A stretch of DNA of 32,396 nucleotides from Steroidobacteraceae bacterium (GCA_019683695.1 JADGHX010000037.1:1-32396), one strand, 5' to 3'; shown: positions 1-8,248, numbered from the stretch's first letter. Numbers and translations are program-made. Notes: generated by a model from the sequence alone, not told the origin.

Positions 1-1
1 G

Positions 2-506
2 CGCCGGGCGCTGCAGGCGCGCGATCGGGGCTGCCGCTTCCCCGGGTGTACGCATACGCGCTTTGTCGATGCCCATCACGTGCAGCACTGGGCGCAGGGT
101 GGGGAGACGAAAGCCTCGAACCTGGTGCTGCTCTGCCGGCGCCATCACCGCTTCGTGCATGAGGGCGGTGTGAGAATTGAGGTGCTGGATGATGGGGCGT
201 TCCGGTTTGTGAAGCCCGATGGTCAAGCGCTCGACAGCCTTCCGCCGCAGCGGCGCACGCCATCTGCCTGGACGCAACTGGCCTTACACCATGCAGGCGG
301 GTCTCTCGGTGCACCCGGGCACGGCCGTGACGCGCTGGACTGGAGAATCAGTCGATTACGGGCTCGCGGTTGGCGTGCTGCTTGCAGCGGCCAAACGCGG
401 CAGCGTTCCTGCATCGATCGCACACAAAGAAGAGATTCCCGCTGAAACGCGGCATTCGCACCTGCCACCTCGCGCTTTGCCGGTCGCGCATGCGGCGCTG
501 AATTGA
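2..506 (+). pseudogene. HNH endonuclease, DUF222/13E12-repeat type, 3' part, frameshifted
   Basis: Only the C-terminal part of the gene is in the window. The frame starting at base 2 encodes a zinc-finger-type HNH domain: CRFPGC, then DAHH, then a W..GG.T..NLVLLC stretch followed by RRHHR and a further His. This is the usual C-terminal nuclease domain of DUF222/13E12 proteins. After about base 285 this frame loses family character and stops at 445. The next frame (+1) then reads TAVTRWTGESVDYGLAVGVLL, cut here only by its own stop at 504-506, which matches the usual C-terminal end of this family. The simplest reading is one indel between about 260 and 300, making a pseudogene, or a sequencing error. 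These proteins are often multicopy and mobile-like, and this one has no functional link to the flagellar genes. Confidence 0.75.
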
Positions 507-812
507 GCACGCGATTGAGTAGAGGCTGGCCATTGGCGTGCGGCGCGAAGATGCCATGCATGGCAACGCGCTGGTGCGGATCGCGCGGCGGCGATGTTTC
601 CGCTGAAACGCGGCATTCGCCCTCCGTCACCTCGCGCTTTGCCGGACGCGCATGCGTCGCGGACATGAGCGCGTGATTGCGAGAGAGACTGCCATTGGCG
701 TGCTACGGGAAAGTGCCATGCGGGGCAACGCGCTGGCGCGGGTCGCGCGGCGGCGATGGTCCCGCTGAAACGCGGGATCCACCCCTGCCCCCACGGCGCG
801 CCGGCGATGCGA
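354..812. repeat. diverged ~161-bp tandem repeat, about 2.3 clear copies
   Basis: The 13-mer CGCTGAAACGCGG begins at 440, 601 and 763, a period of 161-162 bp. The bases after it (CATTCGC, then CACCTCGCGCTTTGCCGG) and a later ATTGGCGTGC, followed by a GGCAACGCGCTGG-type stretch, recur at the same spacing in the first two copies. The third copy fades by about 812, just before the flagellin promoter. A weaker partial copy precedes the first (354-439) and lies inside the 3' end of the HNH gene. Each copy carries a CCGC/GCGG hairpin; the third is perfect, TCCCGC-TGAAAC-GCGGGA at 761-778. A 14-bp palindrome sits at 552-565. No reading frame is kept across copies, so this is not a coding repeat. Confidence 0.7.
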
Positions 813-813
813 C

Positions 814-839
814 TTAATGCGGTCGGTTGTCGCCGATTT
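814..839 (+). promoter_or_regulatory. putative sigma-28 promoter of the flagellin gene
   Basis: TTAA at 814-817, a 14-base spacer and GCCGATTT at 832-839 match the sigma-28 pattern (TAAA, ~15 bases, GCCGATAA). The site is about 97 bases upstream of the flagellin start and is the only such match in the upstream region. Late flagellin genes are typically sigma-28 dependent, and this cluster encodes its own sigma-28 at 18079. No expression data are available here. Confidence 0.6.
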
Positions 840-935
840 AAGGCTCGCCCGCGGCGCGTCGCTCTGATGGGTTGAAGACGCGAGACCACCGACGGTGTCG
901 CTCTCGTCAGCCAAACCATCAGGAGTCACACACAC

Positions 936-1814
936 ATGCTGAGCCTTCATACCAATGCCGCGGCACTGTCGTCGCAGAATGCGGTCGGCAACACGCAGCG
1001 CGCGCTGAACACGTCTCTCACCCGTCTGGGCACGGGCTTCCGCGTCAACTCCGCGATGGACGACGCTGCAGGTCTGCAGATCGCGGTGCGCCTCGACGCA
1101 CAGACCCGCGGCATGGCCGTGGCGCAGAAGAACACGCAGAACGGCATCTCGATGATGCAGACCGCCGAAGGCGCGTTCACGGAGCTCACCAACGTGCTCC
1201 TGCGTATGAAGGACCTGGCCACCGAAGCGTTCAACGCCTCCACGACGGCGGATGACAAGGCCGCTCTGCAGGCCGAGTTCGATGCGCTGGGCACGGAGCT
1301 CGGCAATATCATCAAGAGCACGGCATTCGGTGGCCAGAAGCTGTTCAGCGATGGCACCACGACGGACGGCTCGGGCGGCCTGCTCTCTGCGGCCATCACC
1401 TTCCAGATCGGCGCGAGCGCGGCCGAAACGATGTCGGTCGACACGGCCACCAGCCTGACGGACCTCGCCACGGCGCTCGACGCGGCCAGCTCGAACTACG
1501 CCACCCCGGGTACCGCGGGTACGGAGCTGACCGCTGGCACGAACGCCATCCTTACCAACATTTCCGATGCCATTACCGCGGTGGGTACGGTGCGCGCTCA
1601 GCTCGGTGCGGCCTCGAACCGCCTCGACCACGTGTACAACAACCTGTCGAACATGATCACGAACACGACCGCTTCCCGCGGCCGCATCATGGATGTCGAC
1701 TACGCCTACGAAACCTCGAACGCGACTTCCAAGCAGCTCCTGCTTCAGGCCGGTACCTCGGCGCTCAAGCAGAGCAGCGGGCTGTCGCAGCTCGTCGTCT
1801 CCCTGCTGCAGTAA
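936..1814 (+). CDS. lafA: lateral-type flagellin (LafA/FliC family)
   Basis: This is the filament subunit, exported through the flagellar type III apparatus and polymerised under the FliD cap. The 292-aa product has the conserved N-terminal D0/D1 helices (MLSLHTNAAALSSQNAV onward, with LGTGFRVNSAMDDAAGLQIA at about residues 31-50). It also has the matching C-terminal helices (AASNRLDHVYNNLSNM, then GRIMDVDYAYETSNATSKQ). The central variable region (about 130-210) is short, so the filament surface domain is small. An AGGAG at 921-925 precedes the ATG. The gene has its own sigma-28-like promoter and a strong terminator, so it is a single-gene unit, and it converges on flhA. The lateral assignment rests on the cluster rather than on this protein alone. 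Confidence 0.95.
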   Translation: MLSLHTNAAALSSQNAVGNTQRALNTSLTRLGTGFRVNSAMDDAAGLQIAVRLDAQTRGMAVAQKNTQNGISMMQTAEGAFTELTNVLLRMKDLATEAFNASTTADDKAALQAEFDALGTELGNIIKSTAFGGQKLFSDGTTTDGSGGLLSAAITFQIGASAAETMSVDTATSLTDLATALDAASSNYATPGTAGTELTAGTNAILTNISDAITAVGTVRAQLGAASNRLDHVYNNLSNMITNTTASRGRIMDVDYAYETSNATSKQLLLQAGTSALKQSSGLSQLVVSLLQ

Positions 1815-1864
1815 GCAGCGCCCCGTCCAACGCGCAGGCTTCGTGATGCGCGTTGGTGTCCAAC

Positions 1865-1900
1865 AGGAGCCAACCGACCCCCGCGGTTGGCTCCTCTTTT
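1865..1900 (+). terminator. Rho-independent terminator after flagellin
   Basis: A perfect 12-bp stem (AGGAGCCAACCG / CGGTTGGCTCCT) closes a 7-base loop and is followed by CTTTT. It lies 50 bases after the flagellin stop and 16 bases before the end of convergent flhA. It therefore insulates the strongly expressed flagellin transcript from antisense reading into flhA. The reverse side has no T-run, so it should act mainly in the plus direction. Confidence 0.9.
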
Positions 1901-1916
1901 AAATGAAGCAGCCCCG

Positions 1917-4001
1917 TCAGCCAAGCGAACCGATGATGCTGATCTCGCGCTGTTCGGGGATCTCGTTGTACGACAGCACGTTGAGACCGGGCGCGAACAG
2001 GCGCGCATAGCGCGACAGCAGCGGCCGGATCTGGGGAGGGACCACCAGCAATGGGGTTGTGCCCTGCTGCTTCATCTGCTCGCGCACCACCGGCATGTTC
2101 ACCTGAAGCTGCGAGAGCAGATGAGGGTCCACGGGATAGTTGTCGAGCACGACCCGGCCGCCCTGGCTCGCCTGGTTGAGCGAACCGAGCAGCATGTTCT
2201 CCAGCTCGCTCGTCAGATTGAACGCCTTCATTTCCGCGGAGTGACCCACGAGCGAGGCCACGATCTGCCTGCGCAGCGCACACCGCACTTCCGCGGCCAG
2301 CAGGATCGGATCCTTCGTGGTCTCGCTGCTCTCGAGCAGTGTCGTGGCGATCTGGACGATGTCCTTCAGCGAAACGTTTTCCGCCACCAGCAGCCGGAAC
2401 ACCTTGAGAAGCTGACTGTGCGTGAGCGCTTTCTCGAGTGCCGCCGCGAGCTTCGGGGCCTGCTGCGCCAGGCGCTCGATGAGCGCCGGAACGTCTTCGT
2501 GACGAAGCAGCTCGGGCAGATGGTCGCGCACAAGCTTGGCGACGTGGGTGGCGATGACGCTCGCCACATCGACAACCTGATAGCCGAGACCCAGTGCATT
2601 GGCGCGTTCTTCTGGCGAGATCCACACGACCGGCATGCCGTACGCGGGCTCGATGCCGGGAATGCCATCGAGCTGGCCGTACACCTCACCGGACGACAGC
2701 GCCATCAGATGGTCCGGGTACACCTCTGCCTGGACGATCTGGGTTCCGTTCAGCAGCACGCAGTACTGCGCAGGCTTCAGGGACAGGTTGTCCCGAACCG
2801 CGATCGGCGGCAGCAACAGCCCCATGGATTCGCTCAGGTTCTGCCGAACGCCCTTCAGGCGTTTGGTCAGCGTGGCCCCCTGAGCCGGATCGATGAGGCT
2901 CACGAGCTTGTAGCCCACCGTCACGGCGAGCGGCTCCACGAAGGGGAGGCTGCGCCAGTCGGGCTCCGGCGCGGGCTCGGTGGCGAGCGCTGCCTGCACG
3001 GCCGCGGTTTCGGCCGCGGGCTTCGTGACGCGCAGGCTCATTCGCCAGCCTGCAAAGCCCAGTACCGCGGCGAAAGAGAGAAAGGTGAACCACGGCATCC
3101 CCGGGATGATTCCGAGAACGAGCATCATGCCCGCCGCGCCGTACAGCACCCCGGGTGTGGCGAGCAATTGAGACCCGACCTGCTGCTCGAAATCTCCTGA
3201 GTCGCTGACGCGCGTGACGATGATGGCCGCGGCGGCGGACAGCAGCAGCGCCGGAATCTGCGCGACGAGGCCATCGCCGATGGTGAGCAGGGCGTAGAGC
3301 CGGAACGCCTCCCCGAACGAGAGGTCGTGCATCAGCGCGCCGATCGCGACCCCGCCGATCATGTTGATGAGCAGGATGAGCATGCCGGCGATGGCATCGC
3401 CGCGAACGAACTTCGACGCGCCGTCCATCGCACCGTAGAAGTCCGCCTCCGCGGCGACCTCGCGTCGACGTGCCTGTGCCTTCTCCTGATTGATGAGACC
3501 GGCGTTCAGGTCGGCGTCGATGGCCATCTGCTTGCCGGGCAGGGCATCCAGTGTGAAGCGTGCGGAGACTTCCGAGATGCGCTCGGCGCCCTTCGTCACG
3601 ACGACGAAGTTGATGATCATCAGGATGACGAACACCACGAGGCCGACGACGAAGTTGCTGCCGATGACCACGTGGCCGAACGCTTCGATCACCTGGCCGG
3701 CGGCGGCAGTGCCTTCATGCCCGTTCAACAGCACGACGCGCGTCGAGGCGACGTTCAGCGTGAGCCGTAACAGCGTTGCGGCGAGGATCACCGTCGGGAA
3801 GACGGAAAAGTCGAGTGGCCGGCGGCTCGTCACCGCGACCAGCACCACGATCAGCGCCAGCACGATGTTGAACGTGAACATCACGTCCAGCACGAAAGGC
3901 GGTAGCGGCAGGATGACCATCGCGAGGATGGCGAGCAGGAAGAGCGGCACCGCAAGTCGGTAGCGGCGCAGCCCGGCCAGGAGTGTCGAGATGGCGTTCA
4001 T
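1917..4001 (-). CDS. flhA: flagellar export gate protein FlhA (lateral LfhA)
   Basis: This is the large inner-membrane subunit of the flagellar type III export gate. It forms the nonameric ring that receives substrate/chaperone complexes. The 694-aa length is normal for the family. The N-terminal half holds several membrane segments (for example about residues 18-36 and 40-58). It contains the family signature RLTLNVASTRVVLL (about 79-92) and the charged cytoplasmic FHIPEP loop (KGAERISEVSARFTLDALPGK, from about 137). The C-terminal cytoplasmic domain starts at about 330. It is the last gene of the minus-strand operon, with 7 bases between the flhB stop and its ATG. Confidence 0.96.
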   Translation of the reverse strand: MNAISTLLAGLRRYRLAVPLFLLAILAMVILPLPPFVLDVMFTFNIVLALIVVLVAVTSRRPLDFSVFPTVILAATLLRLTLNVASTRVVLLNGHEGTAAAGQVIEAFGHVVIGSNFVVGLVVFVILMIINFVVVTKGAERISEVSARFTLDALPGKQMAIDADLNAGLINQEKAQARRREVAAEADFYGAMDGASKFVRGDAIAGMLILLINMIGGVAIGALMHDLSFGEAFRLYALLTIGDGLVAQIPALLLSAAAAIIVTRVSDSGDFEQQVGSQLLATPGVLYGAAGMMLVLGIIPGMPWFTFLSFAAVLGFAGWRMSLRVTKPAAETAAVQAALATEPAPEPDWRSLPFVEPLAVTVGYKLVSLIDPAQGATLTKRLKGVRQNLSESMGLLLPPIAVRDNLSLKPAQYCVLLNGTQIVQAEVYPDHLMALSSGEVYGQLDGIPGIEPAYGMPVVWISPEERANALGLGYQVVDVASVIATHVAKLVRDHLPELLRHEDVPALIERLAQQAPKLAAALEKALTHSQLLKVFRLLVAENVSLKDIVQIATTLLESSETTKDPILLAAEVRCALRRQIVASLVGHSAEMKAFNLTSELENMLLGSLNQASQGGRVVLDNYPVDPHLLSQLQVNMPVVREQMKQQGTTPLLVVPPQIRPLLSRYARLFAPGLNVLSYNEIPEQREISIIGSLG

Positions 4002-4008
4002 GCGTTGC

Positions 4009-5136
4009 TCAGTCAGACAGGTGCCGCGGCACCGGCAGGTCCGCAGGCAGGGAAGGTTGGGTTGATCGGCGCCCCGCGCGGAACGCCTGGATTTGCATCA
4101 CGTAGCTCAGCACGCGCGCCACGGCGGCGTACAGCGCGGCGGGAATCTGCTGATGCACCTGACTCGTGTTGTAGATCGCGCGCGCGAGCGGCGGCATCGA
4201 GACGACTTCCACGCCATGCTCCGTCGCAACCTGCCGGATGAAGAGCGCGAGCTCATCGATGCCCTTCGCCACGACAAAGGGCGCGGCGGCCCGTTTCTCG
4301 TCGTACTTGAGCGCCACGGCATAGTGCTCGGGATTGACGATCACCACATCGGCCTCGGGAACGGCCTTGCGGATGCCGCGCCGCGCGATCTGGTGCTGCA
4401 GTTGGCGAATGCGCTGCCGGACTTCAGGGCGGCCCTCATTGATCTTGTGCTCTTCCTTGACTTCCTGCTTGCTCATGCGCTGGTCACGCAGGAAGAGGAA
4501 CCGCTGCATCGGCAGGTCGATGAGCGCGAACGCCACGAAAACCGCACAGAGCGTCATCAGTCCGCCCATCATCAGCTTCGCGCCGGCGGAGAGGGCCTCC
4601 TGCATGGGCAGTGACGTCAGCCGGCCGTAGTCATCGACGCCACTTCGTGCAAGGTAGTACAGCACCGCGAGAATCGTGGCCGCCTTGGCGAACGCGATGA
4701 GCGTCTCGCCGAGATGCTTCGCACTGAACACACGCTTGAAATACGAGAGCGGGTTCAGCCGGTCGAGCCGGGGAATGAGCGGCGTGCCGCTCAGCACCCA
4801 GCCCCCGGGGAACAGGGACGCGAGGCCGATCGCCAGCGGCACGACCAGCAGTGGCAGCACCAGCTTCAGGAGCAACAGCATTGTTGCCGGGAAGAGCTGC
4901 GACCACGTGTCTTCCAACGTGCCCACGCCTTCGAGTGAGCGCAGGGATTGCGAGAACAGCGTGCGGAAGTCCTCGAGGTATTGCGGGGTGAGCACGAGCA
5001 CGAGTTGCAGGCACACGAGAATGCCCACGGCACCCGCCCAGTCCCGGGAGCGCGCGACCTGACCTTTCTCTCGCGCCTTGCGCAGCTTCTGCGGCGAAGC
5101 CTTCTCGGTCTTCTCGCCCGGATGCGGCGTGGACAC
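4009..5136 (-). CDS. flhB: flagellar export switch protein FlhB (lateral LfhB)
   Basis: This membrane protein switches export specificity from rod/hook to filament substrates after self-cleavage. The product is 375 aa. It opens with the hydrophilic KTEKASPQKLRKAREKGQVARS typical of FlhB, then has four hydrophobic segments (about residues 30-210) and a cytoplasmic FlhB-C domain. The autocleavage motif reads NPEH (about N268-P269-E270-H271, bases 4324-4335) where most FlhB proteins have NPTH; the scissile Asn-Pro pair is kept. The start is GTG at 5136, preceded by GAGGTGA about 7 bases upstream. It lies 6 bases from the fliR stop. Confidence 0.95.
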   Translation of the reverse strand: MSTPHPGEKTEKASPQKLRKAREKGQVARSRDWAGAVGILVCLQLVLVLTPQYLEDFRTLFSQSLRSLEGVGTLEDTWSQLFPATMLLLLKLVLPLLVVPLAIGLASLFPGGWVLSGTPLIPRLDRLNPLSYFKRVFSAKHLGETLIAFAKAATILAVLYYLARSGVDDYGRLTSLPMQEALSAGAKLMMGGLMTLCAVFVAFALIDLPMQRFLFLRDQRMSKQEVKEEHKINEGRPEVRQRIRQLQHQIARRGIRKAVPEADVVIVNPEHYAVALKYDEKRAAAPFVVAKGIDELALFIRQVATEHGVEVVSMPPLARAIYNTSQVHQQIPAALYAAVARVLSYVMQIQAFRAGRRSTQPSLPADLPVPRHLSD

Positions 5137-5142
5137 CGGTCG

Positions 5143-5910
5143 TCACCTCATTCCGAGCCGCAGGAGCTCCAGCACCTGGTTCGTCATGCGCACGTAATGC
5201 TCCGGAATGGATCGCACCACGTGGCCGAGCATGAACAGGCCGAAGATCGTCACGATGGAAAAGCCCAGCGCGAAGAGGTTCAGCGACGGCGCCACCCGGT
5301 TGAGGAAGCCGAAGCCAAGCTGCACGACGAGCGCGGAGAAGATCACCGGCAGCGCCAGGAGCAGCGCGGCCGCCAACACCCATGCCAAGTGCAACGCGAT
5401 GTTCTGGAAGCTCGCGAGGTCGATGCCGCCGCCGACCGGCCAGGCCCGGAAGCTCGAGCCCACGACACTCACCAGTACCAGGTGCCCGTCGATCGCGAAG
5501 AAGACAAGCATGTACAGCACGTAGAGCAGCGCCGAGATCACGTCGGACGAAACTCCGCTCATCGGGTCGTTCAGCGCGGCCATGGCAAGCCCGGCCTGTG
5601 AGGACACGGTGAAACCCAGGATCGCCATCACGGCCAACGTGAGGTGAAAGGCGAGCCCGATCGCGAATCCGAGCAGCACCTGTTCGAGCGTAACGACGAT
5701 GGCGTGAGCCGAGAGCGGCTCGATGGTGACCGCGGGCTGCGCGATCGGCATGAGCACCACGGCCAACACCAGCGCGAGAAGCACCCGTACCGTGATGGGC
5801 ACCATGTTGTCCCCGAGGATCGGGGAGGCGCTGAGCATGCCGAGCACGCGGCAGAACGGCCACCAGATGCCGGTGAGCAGGGCGGGCAGCTGAGTCAAAA
5901 CGAGCTCCAC
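5143..5910 (-). CDS. fliR: flagellar export gate protein FliR
   Basis: This is a core subunit of the FliPQR export channel in the inner membrane. The 255-aa product is of typical length and largely hydrophobic, with six likely membrane segments. Recognisable FliR blocks include LALVLAVVLMPIAQP (about 46-60), LGFAIGLAFHLTLAVM (about 81-96) and the C-terminal LNLFALGFSIVTIFGLFML. It sits between fliQ and flhB in the standard order P-Q-R-flhB-flhA, with gaps of 13 and 6 bases, so co-transcription is very likely. Confidence 0.95.
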   Translation of the reverse strand: MELVLTQLPALLTGIWWPFCRVLGMLSASPILGDNMVPITVRVLLALVLAVVLMPIAQPAVTIEPLSAHAIVVTLEQVLLGFAIGLAFHLTLAVMAILGFTVSSQAGLAMAALNDPMSGVSSDVISALLYVLYMLVFFAIDGHLVLVSVVGSSFRAWPVGGGIDLASFQNIALHLAWVLAAALLLALPVIFSALVVQLGFGFLNRVAPSLNLFALGFSIVTIFGLFMLGHVVRSIPEHYVRMTNQVLELLRLGMR

Positions 5911-5923
5911 GGATGAGCTCCGA

Positions 5924-6193
5924 TCAATGCACCAGCGTTGCCGCGCGCTGGAATACCGCCACGAAGTACTCCATGAGTCGTGTGGTCATCCAGTGGCCGG
6001 CCAGTGTGAGGGTGAGGAGCGTCACGAGCAGACGGGGAAGGAAACTCAGCGTCTGTTCGTTGATCTGTGTGGCGGACTGGAACAGGCCCACGATCAGGCC
6101 GACCACGAGGCCCGGCAACACGAGCACGGTCACAAGCAGCATCACAAGCCGCAGGCTCCCGCTGATGACCTCAACCGCGATATCGGGTGTCAT
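5924..6193 (-). CDS. fliQ: flagellar export gate protein FliQ
   Basis: This small export-channel subunit has 89 aa and two membrane hairpin helices (about residues 13-37 and 50-75). The segment between them, GLFQSATQINEQTLSFLPR, is the FliQ/FliJ-type signature. It starts 9 bases after the fliP stop and is followed by fliR. Confidence 0.95.
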   Translation of the reverse strand: MTPDIAVEVISGSLRLVMLLVTVLVLPGLVVGLIVGLFQSATQINEQTLSFLPRLLVTLLTLTLAGHWMTTRLMEYFVAVFQRAATLVH

Positions 6194-6202
6194 GGATGCG
6201 CG

Positions 6203-7006
6203 CTACAGGTGCACACTGCTGACGAGCGTCGTCACGGTGAGTGTCCAGCCGTCAACGAGCACGAACATGAGCAGCTTGAGCGGCAGGGAGATGACGAGGG
6301 GCGACAGCATCATCATGCCCATCGCCATGAGCAGCGACGACACGACGAGGTCGATGACCAGAAAGGGAATGAACAGCATGCAGCCGATCTGGAACGCCGT
6401 CTTGAGCTCGCTCAGCACGAAGGCGGAAAGCTTTACGAGAAACCCGTGCTGCATCGGGTCCGTCACGGCGCTTTCGCCAGCGAGCTGCGCCACGAGGGCA
6501 AGCGACCCCTTGTGTGTCTGCGCGAGCATGAACTTCGACAGAGGCGCTTCGGCGTTCGCCAGCGCCTGTTGCAGGCCGATGCGCTCTTCATCGAAGGGAA
6601 CGAAGGCATCGTTCCAGATCTGGGTGCCGACCGGTCGCATGACCAGAAGCGTCAGGATGAGCGCCACGCCCGTGACGATGCGATTCGGCAGACCCTGCTG
6701 CAGGCCGAGCGCCTGGCGCAGCAGCGACAGCACGATCACGAACCGCGTGAACGTCGTCATCATGAGCACCAGCACGGGCAGCAGCCCGAGCAGCGTCATG
6801 ATGATGAGCACCTGCGTCTTGACGGTGAACTCCGTCGTTGCGCCGTCCGAGGTGGCGCCAATGATCTCGATCGGCGCGGCCGCGGCGAGCTGCGGCAAGA
6901 GAATCAGCGCGAGCAAGGCGATCAGTGTGCCCGGCGGGCGCGCCGGCAGGCGCGCGCGCAAGGACACTCTCGTGCATCGTGGCTGCGCGGGCGGCGCGGC
7001 GGTCAT
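6203..7006 (-). CDS. fliP: flagellar export gate protein FliP
   Basis: This is the pentameric core of the FliPQR export channel. The 267-aa product has a cleavable signal-like segment (about residues 26-43, ending LPQLAAAAP). The FliP signatures TTFTRFVIVLSLLRQALG and the C-terminal FQIGCMLFIPFLVIDLVVSS are clear, with four membrane segments in the mature part. The first 25 residues are Arg/Pro-rich and precede the hydrophobic core, so translation could start further in. The ATG at 7006 overlaps the fliN stop (ATGA), which supports this start by coupling. No fliO gene lies next to it. Confidence 0.95.
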   Translation of the reverse strand: MTAAPPAQPRCTRVSLRARLPARPPGTLIALLALILLPQLAAAAPIEIIGATSDGATTEFTVKTQVLIIMTLLGLLPVLVLMMTTFTRFVIVLSLLRQALGLQQGLPNRIVTGVALILTLLVMRPVGTQIWNDAFVPFDEERIGLQQALANAEAPLSKFMLAQTHKGSLALVAQLAGESAVTDPMQHGFLVKLSAFVLSELKTAFQIGCMLFIPFLVIDLVVSSLLMAMGMMMLSPLVISLPLKLLMFVLVDGWTLTVTTLVSSVHL

Positions 7007-7386
7007 GACGTGAGGGAATCGAGGTCCATGTCGCTGAGCTCGACCACCTTCAGCCCGTAGTTCTCACCGCTCACCACTACCTCCGCCCGGCCGATGGGCG
7101 TGCCGTTCACCTTCATCACCAGCGGCTCACCGGCGATCGAATCGAGCTCGAGCACGCTGTTCGGCTGCAGGGAGGCGAGATCCGCGAGCGTGATGCGGGC
7201 CGCGCCGACTTCCAGGGTCAGCGTCACGGGAATCCGGCGCATCATCTTCGAGAAATCGCGCCGGGGGCGCGCTCGGGTGGCGTCAGCTTCCGACGGCGTG
7301 TCTTCGAGCTGTTCGGGAAGCTCTCCGCCAAGCAGGGCGTCAACTGGCGTGTCTTCGGGGGCGCTCACGGGACGGTTACTCCACAT
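7003..7386 (-). CDS. fliN: flagellar motor switch protein FliN
   Basis: This C-ring protein binds FliM and the FliH export ATPase complex. The 127-aa product has an acidic, poorly conserved N-terminus (1-45) and a SpoA/FliN domain (about 50-125) with the family run LQPNSVLELDSIAGEPLVMKV and a following VNGTPIGRAEVVV. Its ATG at 7386 overlaps the end of fliM by 11 bases. A GTG at 7368 is an alternative start giving 121 aa, since GGAG lies 10 bases before it, while nothing like a ribosome site precedes the ATG. Confidence 0.93.
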   Translation of the reverse strand: MWSNRPVSAPEDTPVDALLGGELPEQLEDTPSEADATRARPRRDFSKMMRRIPVTLTLEVGAARITLADLASLQPNSVLELDSIAGEPLVMKVNGTPIGRAEVVVSGENYGLKVVELSDMDLDSLTS

Positions 7387-8248
7387 CTTCGAAAGAGGTC
7401 AGGCACAGCTTGCCCTTGTGCTCGGCGATGCTGGCGGTAAAGAGTCGGGAATCCCCGATGAGCACGTCCGTGCGCGGCAGTGAGACGGGGATCACATCGC
7501 CCACGCGAGTGTCGAGCAGCTTGCCGAGCGGCAGCTCCTTTTCGAGCAACCGGGCAGTCAGCGTGAGGTGCAGGCGTGCGGGCAGCGGCTGTGTAGCGGC
7601 TGCAGCCGCCGCGCGCGGTGTGCGCAGATGCTCGCGCGTCGGTGTGAGCCCGCGCAGCAGCTTTGCGACCCACGACTCTTCGAGCAAAAAGTGAATGCGT
7701 CCGGAAGTCTTGCGTGTTGGCTCGGTGACATCGACGCGCAGCAGCCAGCCGCCTTCGATCGGCGCTGCGCCGGGCACTTCGGTGAGCTCACCTGTGGCGG
7801 ATCGCTCCGAATGCGGGAGCAGGGCGTCGATGCTGCGAACGAGTATGCCGGTGAATTGCGCACCGAGCATCGAGACGAGACGTTCCTCACCGGAGGTCTC
7901 CGGTTCGAGCGGCTCGTCCGGTTGCAGGCCGTAGCGATAACGAAGAACACAGGCGACGAGGTCGCGCGCAATGGAGAAACCCACGCGTCCGGTGCTGCTG
8001 CCGAACATGCGCCAGCGCAGCCCCGGTTCGGTGCGACGCTCGAAGGCCACCTCGCCGACCTCGAAGCTCGCCCGATAGCGCCGATTGAATCGGACCCGCA
8101 GCTCCTCGGCGATGTCCTCCCGCACCCGGGCGGTGAACCGGTCTGTCAGATGCACGGGCCGGCCGAGCGTGCGGGGATCGAGGATCCGATGCGGGCGTGG
8201 GCTCGAGGTCAGGCGTTCCCGAATTTGTCTTTGACCAGATACATCCAT
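7376..8248 (-). CDS. fliM: flagellar motor switch protein FliM, short N-terminus (lateral LfiM)
   Basis: This C-ring subunit links FliG to FliN. The middle and C-terminal parts fit FliM: a CheC-like core, then a SpoA domain with LGKLLDTRVGDVIPVSLPRTDVLIGDSRLFTASI near the end (shown by residues ~240-275). The usual N-terminal CheY-P docking peptide (LSQxEIDALL type) is absent, and the common GGxGR motif is replaced by a VLRYRYG block. The open frame extends to an ATG at 8299. A sigma-28-like promoter at 8302-8328 would start RNA at about 8293-8296, so I prefer ATG 8248 (290 aa, MDVSGQRQIRERL); neither start has a good Shine-Dalgarno. It is the first gene of the minus-strand operon. Confidence 0.88.
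   Translation of the reverse strand: MDVSGQRQIRERLTSSPRPHRILDPRTLGRPVHLTDRFTARVREDIAEELRVRFNRRYRASFEVGEVAFERRTEPGLRWRMFGSSTGRVGFSIARDLVACVLRYRYGLQPDEPLEPETSGEERLVSMLGAQFTGILVRSIDALLPHSERSATGELTEVPGAAPIEGGWLLRVDVTEPTRKTSGRIHFLLEESWVAKLLRGLTPTREHLRTPRAAAAAATQPLPARLHLTLTARLLEKELPLGKLLDTRVGDVIPVSLPRTDVLIGDSRLFTASIAEHKGKLCLTSFEDVE

Noticed and set aside
440-775. CRISPR array
   Set aside because: Repeat unit is long and diverged, with only two to three copies and no short identical repeats with unique spacers; no cas genes.
356-919. Minus-strand 187-aa frame with repeated PRFSG blocks as a repeat protein
   Set aside because: The blocks come from the ~161-bp DNA repeat; the period is not kept as a multiple of three and no start signal is present.
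1887-3200. Long plus-strand open frame (437 aa) opposite flhA
   Set aside because: It is an antisense shadow in high-GC DNA: His/Arg/Gln-rich, no family likeness, while flhA on the minus strand is unambiguous.
5927-7060. Plus-strand 377-aa frame rich in His/Glu/Arg opposite fliP-fliQ
   Set aside because: Antisense shadow of fliP, fliQ and part of fliN; no recognisable domain.
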